Below, one piece after another: positions 17,441 to 23,510 of a DNA stretch of 23,510 nt (position 1 is its first letter; the number at the start of each line of letters is the position of its first letter). This DNA comes from JACCUZ01 sp038246575. Lineage in GTDB: Bacteria; Actinomycetota; Actinomycetes; JACCUZ01. The notes below the pieces were generated by a model. The model was not told the DNA's origin. It worked only from the letters and a program-made list of their open reading frames with translations, and made no database searches. The translations under genes were made by a program, and so were the position numbers. The stretch spans positions 1 through 23,510 of the forward strand of contig JBBRVU010000049.1 of NCBI GenBank assembly GCA_038246575.1. Direction: 5' to 3'.

Positions 17441-17478
17441 TTGCTCGTAATGCGTAGGTCGTGGCTTCGACTCTCAGC
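17441..17478 (+). other. tRNA 3'-half-like segment, possible old attachment site
   Basis: The stretch TTGCTCGTAATGCGTAGGTC followed by GTGGCTTCGACTCTCA resembles a tRNA from the anticodon loop (CTCGTAA, Thr CGT-like) through the variable loop and T arm (TTCGA). The T stem is imperfect and no D arm or 5' half is present, so it is not a functional tRNA. Integrases of actinomycete elements often recombine in tRNA 3' halves, and an integrase remnant begins about 20 bases away. This is an inference from appearance only. Confidence 0.25.
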
Positions 17479-17498
17479 GACGGAAGTTCAGGTTGTGC

Positions 17499-17934
17499 AG
17501 GACCCTTGCCTTTGACGTGGCGCCCGAGCTCATCGGCGAGGAACTCACGGACTCGGCGACCTCGAGCCGGCGGCGGACGCAGCCGAGCCGAGCGACCCGA
17601 GTGCGGCAAGCTCATCCCAGCGCAGGCCGCAGTAGGCGAGGGCGAGGATGACCAGCCCGCTGGTCGCCGGCGGCCTCCGCCATGGCAGCGACCTGCTGGT
17701 GTGTGAGGTAGCGCTTTGGCGACGTGGCTGCCTTGGGGGAGTCCGCCGCCGAGCGCGGGGTTGCGGGGGATGCGGGGGATCTCGCACAGCCAGGTCGAGC
17801 ATCAAGACAACACACGGTAGGCGTAGGCGACGGACGACGGACCGAGACCCTTGCCCGGACAACGCGGACACCCATGCGGCGATGTCGACGTGGCGGATCC
17901 TGGCGAGTGGGTAGCCCCCCGCCTTCGGCAGCAC
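17499..17934 (-). pseudogene. shattered tyrosine recombinase (phage-type integrase)
   Basis: Pieces of one integrase occur in family order but in changing minus-strand frames. Core-binding part: YPLARIRHVDIAAWVSALSG (from about 17910), then in another frame GPSSVAYAYRVL, then LMLDLAVRD. Start of the catalytic part: KRYLTHQQVAAMAEAAGDQ in a third frame. Catalytic region: LVILALAYCGLRWDELAALG, where the Arg is the first catalytic residue of tyrosine recombinases. Last piece: RRVREFLADELGRHVKGKG. At least four frame changes and an internal deletion separate these, and the C-terminal HxxR and Tyr region is missing. The N-terminal arm-binding domain is also absent. The gene cannot make an active enzyme. 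It marks this zone as a former integration site. Confidence 0.8.
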
Positions 17935-18097
17935 CTTACTTGTTCAGCACGTTCGTGCATGGCGTCCCTCGGCGACAAGACCGTGTCAGGCGAACGGCAG
18001 AAGGGAGCCAAGATCGGCGCTCTTGCGTTGCAGAGGGCATCTCCAGGAGCGGTGCCTAGCCTGGGCTGTCGATGGTGCCGCGCACTTGTCTCACGCG

Positions 18098-18568
18098 TCA
18101 CCCCTTGACGATCAGGTTTCCGGCCATGTCCGGGTGGTAGCTGCACCCGAACGGGTAGGTACCGGGCTTCGAGGGAGCGGTGAACGTGCCCGTACCGCCG
18201 CCGGCCTGCAGGTTCCCGGTGTCGAAAACGTGCGTCTTCTTGTCGGTCAGGGTGTGCGCCACCGAGTCCTCGTTCGTCACGGTCACCCTCTGACCCGGCT
18301 TGACCGTCAAGCCGCCGGAGTAGCCAAAGTCCTTGATGACGACGCCGTCGGAAGTTGGCAGCGACGGGGACGTCGATGCAGTCGTCGAGGAGGACTGAGC
18401 GTTCGACCCACCCGAGCCGGAGGCCGAGGATCCCGCCCCGCATCCGCCGAGCACCAGAATCAGCGCCCCAGCGGCGAACACGAATGTGGGGTGCCTCGCA
18501 CTCCGAGGGCGCAATCGACCCGAGGCGTGTGCCTCTGTGGGCGCGTGGGTGACGATGGGATGGGTCAT
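18098..18568 (-). CDS. cupredoxin-domain lipoprotein (156 aa)
   Basis: Predicted copper-binding electron-transfer or copper-handling lipoprotein on the outer face of the membrane. An Arg-containing N-terminus and hydrophobic stretch (about 27-40) lead to the lipobox LVLGGC, with Cys43 as the lipidation site. A Ser/Gly/Thr-rich linker (about 44-72) precedes a plastocyanin-like domain (75-156). Type 1 copper ligands are visible in the right order: His105 (SVAHTL), Cys142 and His145 (FGCSYHPDM) and Met148. ATG 18568 has GAGGCAG upstream. An ATG placed later would shorten the signal region, so the start is moderately sure. It is divergent from the LuxR-type regulator across 199 bases, so co-regulation is plausible. 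The redox partner is not evident. Confidence 0.88.
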   Translation of the reverse strand: MTHPIVTHAPTEAHASGRLRPRSARHPTFVFAAGALILVLGGCGAGSSASGSGGSNAQSSSTTASTSPSLPTSDGVVIKDFGYSGGLTVKPGQRVTVTNEDSVAHTLTDKKTHVFDTGNLQAGGGTGTFTAPSKPGTYPFGCSYHPDMAGNLIVKG

Positions 18569-18629
18569 TTCTGCCTCGCAGGTTCTCCGATGATGGGACC
18601 GACGGTACGGGTGATCCTCGATCGGGGGG

Positions 18630-18680
18630 ATCGGCGACGGCCACCCAGTTTTCCCCGTGCGTCGCCTACCTTTCTGCCGC
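18630..18680 (+). promoter_or_regulatory. promoter-like block upstream of the LuxR regulator
   Basis: GATC, a TTTTCCCC run at 18649-18656, CGTCGCCTACCTTT, then TGCCG. The same parts in the same order (GATC, TTTCCC, CGC, CCTAC, TT, GCCG) occur before the DUF4242 gene at about 21410-21453. The spacing between the T run and CTAC differs by about five bases, so a single promoter consensus is not proven. The block lies in the gap shared with the divergent cupredoxin gene. Confidence 0.3.
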
Positions 18681-18767
18681 GGGAAGGGGCCGGTCGGTGA
18701 GCTCTACGACCGGCGTGCCGCGTTCGAGCAGGGACGCGACACTTGACTCGCGGGCAAGACTGGGGGT

Positions 18768-21386
18768 GTGCACCTGCTCGAGCGGGATCATGCCCTTGCG
18801 GCGCTGATGGACTACGCCGGAGACGCGTGTGCCGGAGTGGGCCGCGTCGTGCTGGTGTCGGGTGAAGCGGGGGTCGGGAAGACCTCGCTGGTCGAGCAGT
18901 TTCGGCTTGGCACCGCTCATGCGCGGTGGGCCAGCGGCGCCTGCGACGGACTGTTCACACCGCGGCCCCTTGGCCCGCTGTTCGAGATCGCCGAGCAGCT
19001 CGGTGGGGATCTGCTGGAAGCTTGCCGCCGCGACGCGTCGCGCGACGAGCTGTTCGCGGTGCTGCTTCGACAGATTGCTGCGCAGAGTGAGTTGACTCTG
19101 CTGTGCATCGAGGACGTCCACTGGGCCGACGAGTCCACGCTGGATCTGTTGCGCTTCCTCGGCCGGCGCATTCGGACCGCCCCAGCGCTGCTCGTGGTCA
19201 CCTACCGGGACGAGGCGTTGGCGGCGGATGCCCCGCTGCGCGTCGTCCTAGGTGCACTCGCCACCGAGCGAGCGGTACGCCGGGTCGGCGTCGCACCGCT
19301 GTCGGAGGATGCGGTCGCCGTGCTCGCCGCGGACAGCGGGATCCGTGCCCCGGAGCTGCATCGGCTCACGGGGGGGAACCCGTTTTTCGTCACCGAGGTG
19401 GTGCAGACCGGGACGACCGCGATACCCGCCTCGGCACGCGACGCTGTGCTGTCCCGGGTCGCCCGCCTATCGGCCACCGCCCGCCGCGCAGTGGAGGTGG
19501 CGGCCTTGGGAGGAGCGCGGGTCGACCCGCGCCTGCTGGAGTCGGCCGGTGGGGTGTCCGCACGTGATCTGGACGAACTGGTCGCGGCCGGGGTGCTGGT
19601 CAGTGACGCGGCTTCCCTGCGGTTCCGCCACGAGATCACCCGGCTGGCCGTCGAACAGCAAGTGCCCGCGCACCGCCGGGCGTCGATCTCCGCCGGCCTG
19701 CTGACTGCGCTGCGACAGACGGGGAGCGGGGACGACGCGCGGCTCGCGTTCCACGCCGAGATCGCCGGTGACCGCGACGCGGTTCTGCTGTTCGCCCCCC
19801 TTGCGGGTCAGCGGGCGGCGGCACTCGGCTCGCACCGGGAGGCCGTCGTGCAGTACGAGCGTGCCGTGCGCTTCGCGGTCGACGGCGTCGACCCGGTCGT
19901 CACCGCTGACCTCAACGATCGGCTCGCCGCGGAGGCGTCGCTGATCGACAGTTGGGAGCTGGCGGCCGTCGCCGGACAGCGGGCATGGACGGCGTGGCGC
20001 GCGGTCGGCAACCCGGTGCGGGTGGGCGAGACGGTTCGAACGCTGTCCCGCACGATGTGGCGGCTGTGCCGTGGACGCGAGTCCATCGCCTACGCCGAGG
20101 AGGCCGTCGCCACCCTGGAGCCGCTCGGTGTCACCGCGGAGCTGGCGTGGGCGTACGCGCATCTCGGCGCCATCCACATGCACCGAGGCGAGTCCGAGCC
20201 CGGCCTCGTCGCCGCGGACAAGGCCGTTTCCCTCGCGGAGACCTTCGCGCTGGCAGGAATCATCAGCGACGGGCTGGCCACCGAGCCGTGCTTCGCCCGG
20301 ACGCGCACCGACTGGCAGCACAGCATGCGCCGCTCGTTGCGGGCCGCGCTGGACGGCGGCGTGCACCAGCAAGCGGCCCGCGTGTACGCGAACCTGGGCC
20401 TGATGCTGTGCGCAGCCAAGCAGTTTGCCGCGGCCGAGGGGTACGTCATCGAGGGGACCGCATTCTGCGAGGAGCACGACATCGCCACCTTCGGCCTGCG
20501 CCTGCAGGCAACGCACGGCGAGCTGCTGCTCGACACCGGCCGCTGGGACGAGGCTCTCCGCGTGTGCCAGAGGGTGCTCGCCACGGGTGCCTCGCCACGC
20601 AACCGGATCACTCCGGCGCTCGTGGTCGGCCGCGTCCTCGCCCGCCGAGGGGACGAGGCCGCGTGGCCGCACCTGAACGGAGCGGTCGCCAGCGCGGACG
20701 GCGCCGACGAACCCGATGTGCTCGCCGAAACGCGCCTGTCTCGCGCGGAGGCACAGTGGGTCACCGGCAACCGCGAGGCCGCTGCCCGCGACCTCGCGGT
20801 CGGCGCCGGCGGTGCGGCGTACATCGACGATTGGACCCGAGGCCTGCTCGCGTCGTGGCAGCGACGACTCGGTGCCACGATCACCGTCGCGATCGACGAC
20901 GTGGCCGACCCGTACGCGCGGTCGCTGACCGGCGACTCGTGGGGTGCTGCTGCTGCTTGGGACGAGATCGGCTGTCCCTACGACGCCGCGCTGGCGCTGT
21001 TCGACTCGGGGTCCGAAGCCGGGCTGCGCGAAGCACTGCGCCGCTTCGACGCACTGGGCGCGGTCGCCTCGGCGCAGGCGACCCGGCGCGAGATGCGCCG
21101 CCTAGGCCTGCGGGCGGTCCCGTCCGGCCCGCACCCGGGCACCCGCGAGCATCCGGCCGGGCTGACCCGTCGCGAACGCGAGGTGCTCCGCCTGGTCTGC
21201 GCCGGAAACACAAACGGCGAGATCTCCGAACAGCTCGTCATCTCCCGGCGAACCGTCGACCACCACGTCTCCTCGGTCCTGGCAAAGCTCGGGGTGTCCT
21301 CGCGCCGGGCCGCGGTCGAAGAGGCGAGGCGGGCCGGCCTCGTCGATCCGAGTGAAGCTCCAGGGAGAGCGGCCGCCGAAAAGTAG
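18768..21386 (+). CDS. large ATP-binding LuxR-family (MalT/LAL-type) transcriptional regulator (872 aa)
   Basis: Signal-transduction ATPase with a C-terminal DNA-binding domain, acting in the cytoplasm as an ATP- and ligand-controlled regulator. The N-terminal AAA/NTPase domain has Walker A GEAGVGKTS at 32-40 and Walker B LLCIEDVHWAD with Glu115-Asp116. A long helical, TPR-like middle (about 350-780) is the usual sensor part. The C-terminal LuxR helix-turn-helix (about 799-860) reads LTRREREVLRLVCAGNTNGE, ISEQLVISRRTVDHHVSSVL and AKLGVSSR. GTG 18768 is chosen because homology begins there (HLLERDHALAALM), with a GGGGG run directly upstream. It is divergent from the cupredoxin lipoprotein and lies 95 bases upstream of the DUF4242 gene, which it may control. 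The ligand is unknown. Confidence 0.92.
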   Translation: MHLLERDHALAALMDYAGDACAGVGRVVLVSGEAGVGKTSLVEQFRLGTAHARWASGACDGLFTPRPLGPLFEIAEQLGGDLLEACRRDASRDELFAVLLRQIAAQSELTLLCIEDVHWADESTLDLLRFLGRRIRTAPALLVVTYRDEALAADAPLRVVLGALATERAVRRVGVAPLSEDAVAVLAADSGIRAPELHRLTGGNPFFVTEVVQTGTTAIPASARDAVLSRVARLSATARRAVEVAALGGARVDPRLLESAGGVSARDLDELVAAGVLVSDAASLRFRHEITRLAVEQQVPAHRRASISAGLLTALRQTGSGDDARLAFHAEIAGDRDAVLLFAPLAGQRAAALGSHREAVVQYERAVRFAVDGVDPVVTADLNDRLAAEASLIDSWELAAVAGQRAWTAWRAVGNPVRVGETVRTLSRTMWRLCRGRESIAYAEEAVATLEPLGVTAELAWAYAHLGAIHMHRGESEPGLVAADKAVSLAETFALAGIISDGLATEPCFARTRTDWQHSMRRSLRAALDGGVHQQAARVYANLGLMLCAAKQFAAAEGYVIEGTAFCEEHDIATFGLRLQATHGELLLDTGRWDEALRVCQRVLATGASPRNRITPALVVGRVLARRGDEAAWPHLNGAVASADGADEPDVLAETRLSRAEAQWVTGNREAAARDLAVGAGGAAYIDDWTRGLLASWQRRLGATITVAIDDVADPYARSLTGDSWGAAAAWDEIGCPYDAALALFDSGSEAGLREALRRFDALGAVASAQATRREMRRLGLRAVPSGPHPGTREHPAGLTRREREVLRLVCAGNTNGEISEQLVISRRTVDHHVSSVLAKLGVSSRRAAVEEARRAGLVDPSEAPGRAAAEK

Positions 21387-21407
21387 GCAGTCGCACGGGC
21401 GATCCGG

Positions 21408-21453
21408 GTAGTCGACACCGATTTCCCGTCGCTGCGCCGCACCTACGTTGCCG
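21408..21453 (+). promoter_or_regulatory. promoter-like block upstream of the DUF4242 gene
   Basis: GATCCGGGTAGTCGACACC, then ATTTCCCGTCG and CACCTACGTTGCCG. If CTACGTT (from 21443) acts as a -10 region, the leader to the start at 21482 would be short, about 25-30 bases. The elements repeat in order upstream of the LuxR-type regulator gene (18630-18680). The 95-base gap contains no other obvious signal except the Shine-Dalgarno AAGGAGAG. Confidence 0.3.
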
Positions 21454-21481
21454 GGACAAGCCCGCAAACGAAGGAGAGAGC

Positions 21482-21733
21482 ATGCCGTTGTACATGGACG
21501 TCCACAGCATCGACGGTGGCGTCACCGTCGATGCGGTGGCCCAAGCCCACCAGGCCGATCTGCGGACCCAAGGCAAGTACGACGTCCGCTACCTGCGGTA
21601 CTGGGTCGACGAACAGCGGGGAACGGTGTTCTGCCTGGTCGAGGCCCCGTCAGCGGATGCGGCATCGACCGTGCACCGCGAGGCGCACGGACTCGTCGCC
21701 GGCGACGTCTTCCAGGTTCAGGAGGGAGTGTGA
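21482..21733 (+). CDS. DUF4242 (SCO4226-like) small protein (83 aa)
   Basis: Small ferredoxin-like-fold protein of the DUF4242 family; the Streptomyces coelicolor member SCO4226 has been described as nickel-binding. The role in the cell is not known. Family pattern is clear along the whole length: MPLYMDVHSIDGGVT, QAHQADLRTQGKYDVRYLRY, WVDEQRGTVFCLVEAPSADA and VHREAHGLVAGDVFQV. His8 and the later Cys and His residues are candidate metal ligands. ATG 21482 has a strong AAGGAGAG site at the right distance. It starts a likely operon: its TGA overlaps the next gene's possible GTG start as GTGA. DUF4242 genes often lie beside ATPase-LuxR regulators, as here (recollection, not checked). Confidence 0.88.
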   Translation: MPLYMDVHSIDGGVTVDAVAQAHQADLRTQGKYDVRYLRYWVDEQRGTVFCLVEAPSADAASTVHREAHGLVAGDVFQVQEGV

Positions 21734-22326
21734 ACGGCGTGAAGGCAGTGAGCATGGCGTCCGCGGCGCTCGCCGGTGTCGCGGTCCTGGCGGCCGGCCC
21801 GGCTGTCGTCGCCTCGCCGGATGCCGGTCCAGCCGGGACAGTGGCCCAGAAGATCACCGCGGCGCCGCGGCTTCACAGGCTGGCCCAGATGCGCGCTGCC
21901 ACGGCCCGCTTCCACGGCATCGCGACGGCGGAGGCGGCGGGCTACGTCCCGTTCACCGACGTCAACGGCATCTCCTGCATTGCCCAGCCGGGCGTGGGCG
22001 GCATGGGCGTGCACTACGTGAACCCCAAGCTCATCGCCGACCCGGCGATCAACCCCAGGAAGCCGGAGGCGCTGGTCTACGCGCCGTCGCCGGACGGGAC
22101 TCTGCACCTTGCCGCACTCGAGTACATCGTCGACGAAGCCGCGTGGAACGCCGAACATCGCCGCGCGCCGCGGCTGTTCCGCCACCGTTCCTTCGATCGC
22201 ACCGCCGCGCCGAACCGGTTCGGGCTCGACGCCTTCTACTCCCAGCACGTGTGGGTGTGGAAGCGCAACCCGGCCGGTCTGCTCGAGATGTGGAACCCCA
22301 AGGTCCACTGCGGTCCCGGCGCGTAG
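21730..22326 (+). CDS. conserved secreted protein of unknown function (up to 198 aa)
   Basis: I do not recognise a named function. The N-terminus looks like a signal peptide: Lys, then a hydrophobic run SMASAALAGVAVLAAGPAVV with likely cleavage after an Ala-Ser region, so the mature protein (about 160 residues) should be exported. The body has conserved-looking segments: RAATARFHGIATAEAAGYVP, TDVNGISCIAQPGVGGMGVH, NPRKPEALVYAP, HLAALEYIVDEAAWN, NRFGLDAFYSQHVWVWKRNP and MWNPKVHC. It has two Cys and many His and aromatic residues, so metal or cofactor binding is possible. Start is uncertain: GTG 21730 overlaps the DUF4242 stop but sits only three bases from GGAGGG; GTG 21739 is 12 bases from it; ATG 21754 is also in frame. 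It is co-transcribed with DUF4242. Confidence 0.8.
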   Translation: MNGVKAVSMASAALAGVAVLAAGPAVVASPDAGPAGTVAQKITAAPRLHRLAQMRAATARFHGIATAEAAGYVPFTDVNGISCIAQPGVGGMGVHYVNPKLIADPAINPRKPEALVYAPSPDGTLHLAALEYIVDEAAWNAEHRRAPRLFRHRSFDRTAAPNRFGLDAFYSQHVWVWKRNPAGLLEMWNPKVHCGPGA

Positions 22327-22336
22327 CTGCCTCGGA

Positions 22337-22362
22337 AGCGGTCGACGGGCGAGCCGACCGTT
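22337..22362 (+). terminator. weak hairpin after the secreted-protein gene
   Basis: AGCGGTCG (22337-22344) and CGACCGTT (22355-22362) can form an eight-pair stem with one G-U pair and a 10-base loop, 11 bases after the stop. No T tract follows. It could limit read-through into the VOC gene 46 bases downstream or be chance. Confidence 0.2.
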
Positions 22363-22408
22363 CATATGAAGAACGCCTCGAGTCCCATCGTGAGCAAGGA
22401 GCTTCAGC

Positions 22409-22804
22409 ATGCCATTTCCATCGATCACCCACGTGGCCGTGACCGTCACCGATCTCGAGCGGAGCATCCGCTGGTACCGCCAGCTGCTCGGCGCCGAGCC
22501 CGTCCTCGACGAGGACGTGCAGCTCGGAAACTTCCACCATACGGTCTTCGCGCTGCAGGGTGGGCAGCTGTTCGGGTTGCACACCCATCCCAACGCCGCG
22601 AATGACCGGTTCGACGAGCACCGCACGGGTCTTGACCACGTGTCCTTCGCGTGCCGTGATCGGGGCGAACTGCAGACATGGGCCGCGCGTCTGGATGAGC
22701 TTGGGATTGTGCACGGCGAGATCGTGGACGCCCACTACGGTTCCGGCCTATCCTTCCGCGACCCGGACGGGATCGCGCTCGAGTTCTTCGCGCCGCCGGC
22801 ATGA
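22409..22804 (+). CDS. VOC-superfamily (glyoxalase/dioxygenase fold) protein (131 aa)
   Basis: Small metal-dependent protein of the vicinal oxygen chelate fold, two beta-alpha-beta-beta-beta modules. Members include glyoxalase I, dioxygenases and resistance proteins, so the reaction cannot be stated. The first module begins THVAVTVTDLERSIRWYRQL with His8 as a metal ligand. The second has GLDHVSFACRD with His77, and the end has FRDPDGIALEFFAP with Glu125. His58 is a candidate fourth ligand. ATG 22409 is preceded by AAGGAG about eight bases upstream. It follows the secreted-protein gene by 82 bases on the same strand and may be part of the same transcript, though a weak hairpin lies between. 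Complete and typical in length. Confidence 0.88.
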   Translation: MPFPSITHVAVTVTDLERSIRWYRQLLGAEPVLDEDVQLGNFHHTVFALQGGQLFGLHTHPNAANDRFDEHRTGLDHVSFACRDRGELQTWAARLDELGIVHGEIVDAHYGSGLSFRDPDGIALEFFAPPA

Positions 22805-23377
22805 TCGCCTAGTTGTCATCGTCGCCCTCGTCGCGGCGTTGCGCGCCGTCATCCGGCCCGTCGCCGCCGACGCCTACGGGCGCACGCCGCCGCCCAGGTC
22901 CCACCCGGCCTGGTCGGCTCGTGGCGCCGGCGTGGAACTATCCCGCCGGACCTGTGGCCCTTCCTGGTCAGGGTTCCTACCGCCGCGAGCAGCTCACGAG
23001 AGACTATGCCAAAGGGCGAACGGGCCGCGGCCACGGTGCACCGGTGGTCCCTCCTGGGTTGGCTGCTCTCGCTTGTCCTGGCAAGCCGCAAGGCCCCGCG
23101 AAGGGTTTCCACGAGGGTCGCAGCGGGTTCGGCTTCCCGGCGTCGAGCAGAACCCCAACCGAAATCTCGATGGCGGGACGAGGACCACATCCAGCGCGGT
23201 CAGGGCAGCGCCGAGCCCGGCCCGTCCGCGTACCGTGACTCCGTCCCGTGTGGCCGGTGAACCACACCGGACGCGGTCAAGCCACACACGAGGAGGACCG
23301 GCGCCGTGATGACTCACCTGGACGCCGGCAGTGAGCGGCCACGCCTCGCCGGGCTCGACGAGCGTGACATCGGAAGA
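22805..23377. other. 570-base stretch without a recognisable gene
   Basis: Open frames exist on both strands (for example a minus-strand frame across about 22994-23383) but they are rich in Arg, Pro, Ser and Gly, share no family motif I know and overlap one another. A short inverted repeat CCGGTG/CACCGG (23254-23270) is present. The stretch may be degraded insertion-sequence or transfer-scar DNA, given the transposase at its right border. Confidence 0.4.
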
Positions 23378-23396
23378 TGTCAAGCCGGCTGAGACA
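23378..23396. repeat. possible end of the right-hand insertion sequence
   Basis: TGTCAAGCCGGCTGAGACA begins with TG, has inverted-repeat character (TGTC...GACA around AGCCGGCT) and lies nine bases beyond the transposase stop, where an IS3-type terminal repeat would be expected. The matching end is outside the window, so this is not proven. Confidence 0.35.
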
Positions 23397-23404
23397 AGAT
23401 CGCG

Positions 23405-23510
23405 CTAGTTGTTCTGGATGAGGGCCTCCATGCTGGGCTGGTTGATCCACGCTGCGGTGGGCAGTCGCGGCGGCTCGGGCCGGCGGTGACGGAACCGGGC
23501 CGGGTTGGCC
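23405..23510 (-). CDS. IS3-type transposase, C-terminal end only
   Basis: The last 34 residues of a protein entering from the right edge: ANPARFRHRRPEPPRLPTAA followed by WINQPSMEALIQNN and a TAG stop (23405-23407). The pattern P-x-R-F-x(6)-P-x-P-P-x-L-P-x-x-x-W-I-N is the usual tail of actinobacterial IS3-family OrfB transposases, after the integrase core. The DDE residues are outside the window, so whether the element is intact cannot be judged. Confidence 0.75.
   Translation of the reverse strand, partial: ANPARFRHRRPEPPRLPTAAWINQPSMEALIQNN

Noticed and set aside
17431..17480. Functional tRNA-Thr gene
   Set aside because: No 5' half, D arm or acceptor stem; anticodon and T stems contain mismatches. 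Kept only as a possible attachment-site relic.
1..23510. CRISPR arrays, rRNA genes, riboswitches
   Set aside because: No regularly spaced repeats, no rRNA-like sequence and no recognisable riboswitch core were seen on either strand.

Overview
The window is GC-rich throughout, with G/C-ending codons, GTG starts beside ATG, strong Shine-Dalgarno sites and several actinobacterial-type families (EtfD-like membrane Fe-S protein, DUF664/DinB, SCO4226-like DUF4242, MalT-type LuxR regulator). This points to a chromosomal segment of a high-GC actinomycete. The genus cannot be fixed from the sequence alone.

Region 1 (1-10948, minus strand) is one tightly packed operon read right to left: etfB, etfA, a membrane iron-sulfur ETF dehydrogenase (EtfD-like), an acyl-CoA dehydrogenase, then a very large PfaA-like type I fatty acid/polyketide synthase (KS-AT-KS-linker-ACP) that runs off the left edge. 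An ACAD would pass electrons to EtfBA and on through EtfD to the quinone pool. Finding this complete relay in the same transcription unit as a PUFA-synthase-like megasynthase is the most interesting system here: a candidate lipid or polyketide pathway with its own dedicated oxidation step. The ACP has Thr where the phosphopantetheine Ser normally sits.

Region 2 (about 11.1-14.2 kb, plus strand) holds a DinB/DUF664 protein, a decayed gluconate permease (at least two large deletions and frame changes) and an intact FGGY gluconokinase, followed by a GC hairpin.

Region 3 (about 14.2-18.0 kb) is a scarred accessory zone: an alpha/beta-hydrolase remnant, an intact old-yellow-enzyme/2,4-dienoyl-CoA reductase-type flavoprotein with less biased codon use, an ISL3 transposase tail, a tRNA-3'-half-like segment and a shattered tyrosine integrase. 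It looks like the remains of one or more integrated elements.

Region 4 (18.1-22.8 kb) has a cupredoxin lipoprotein divergent from a large ATPase-LuxR regulator, followed by DUF4242, a conserved secreted protein of unknown function and a VOC-fold protein. Similar promoter-like blocks lie upstream of the regulator and upstream of DUF4242, suggesting one small regulon. The right edge (22.8-23.5 kb) has no convincing gene except the C-terminal end of an IS3-type transposase entering from outside.
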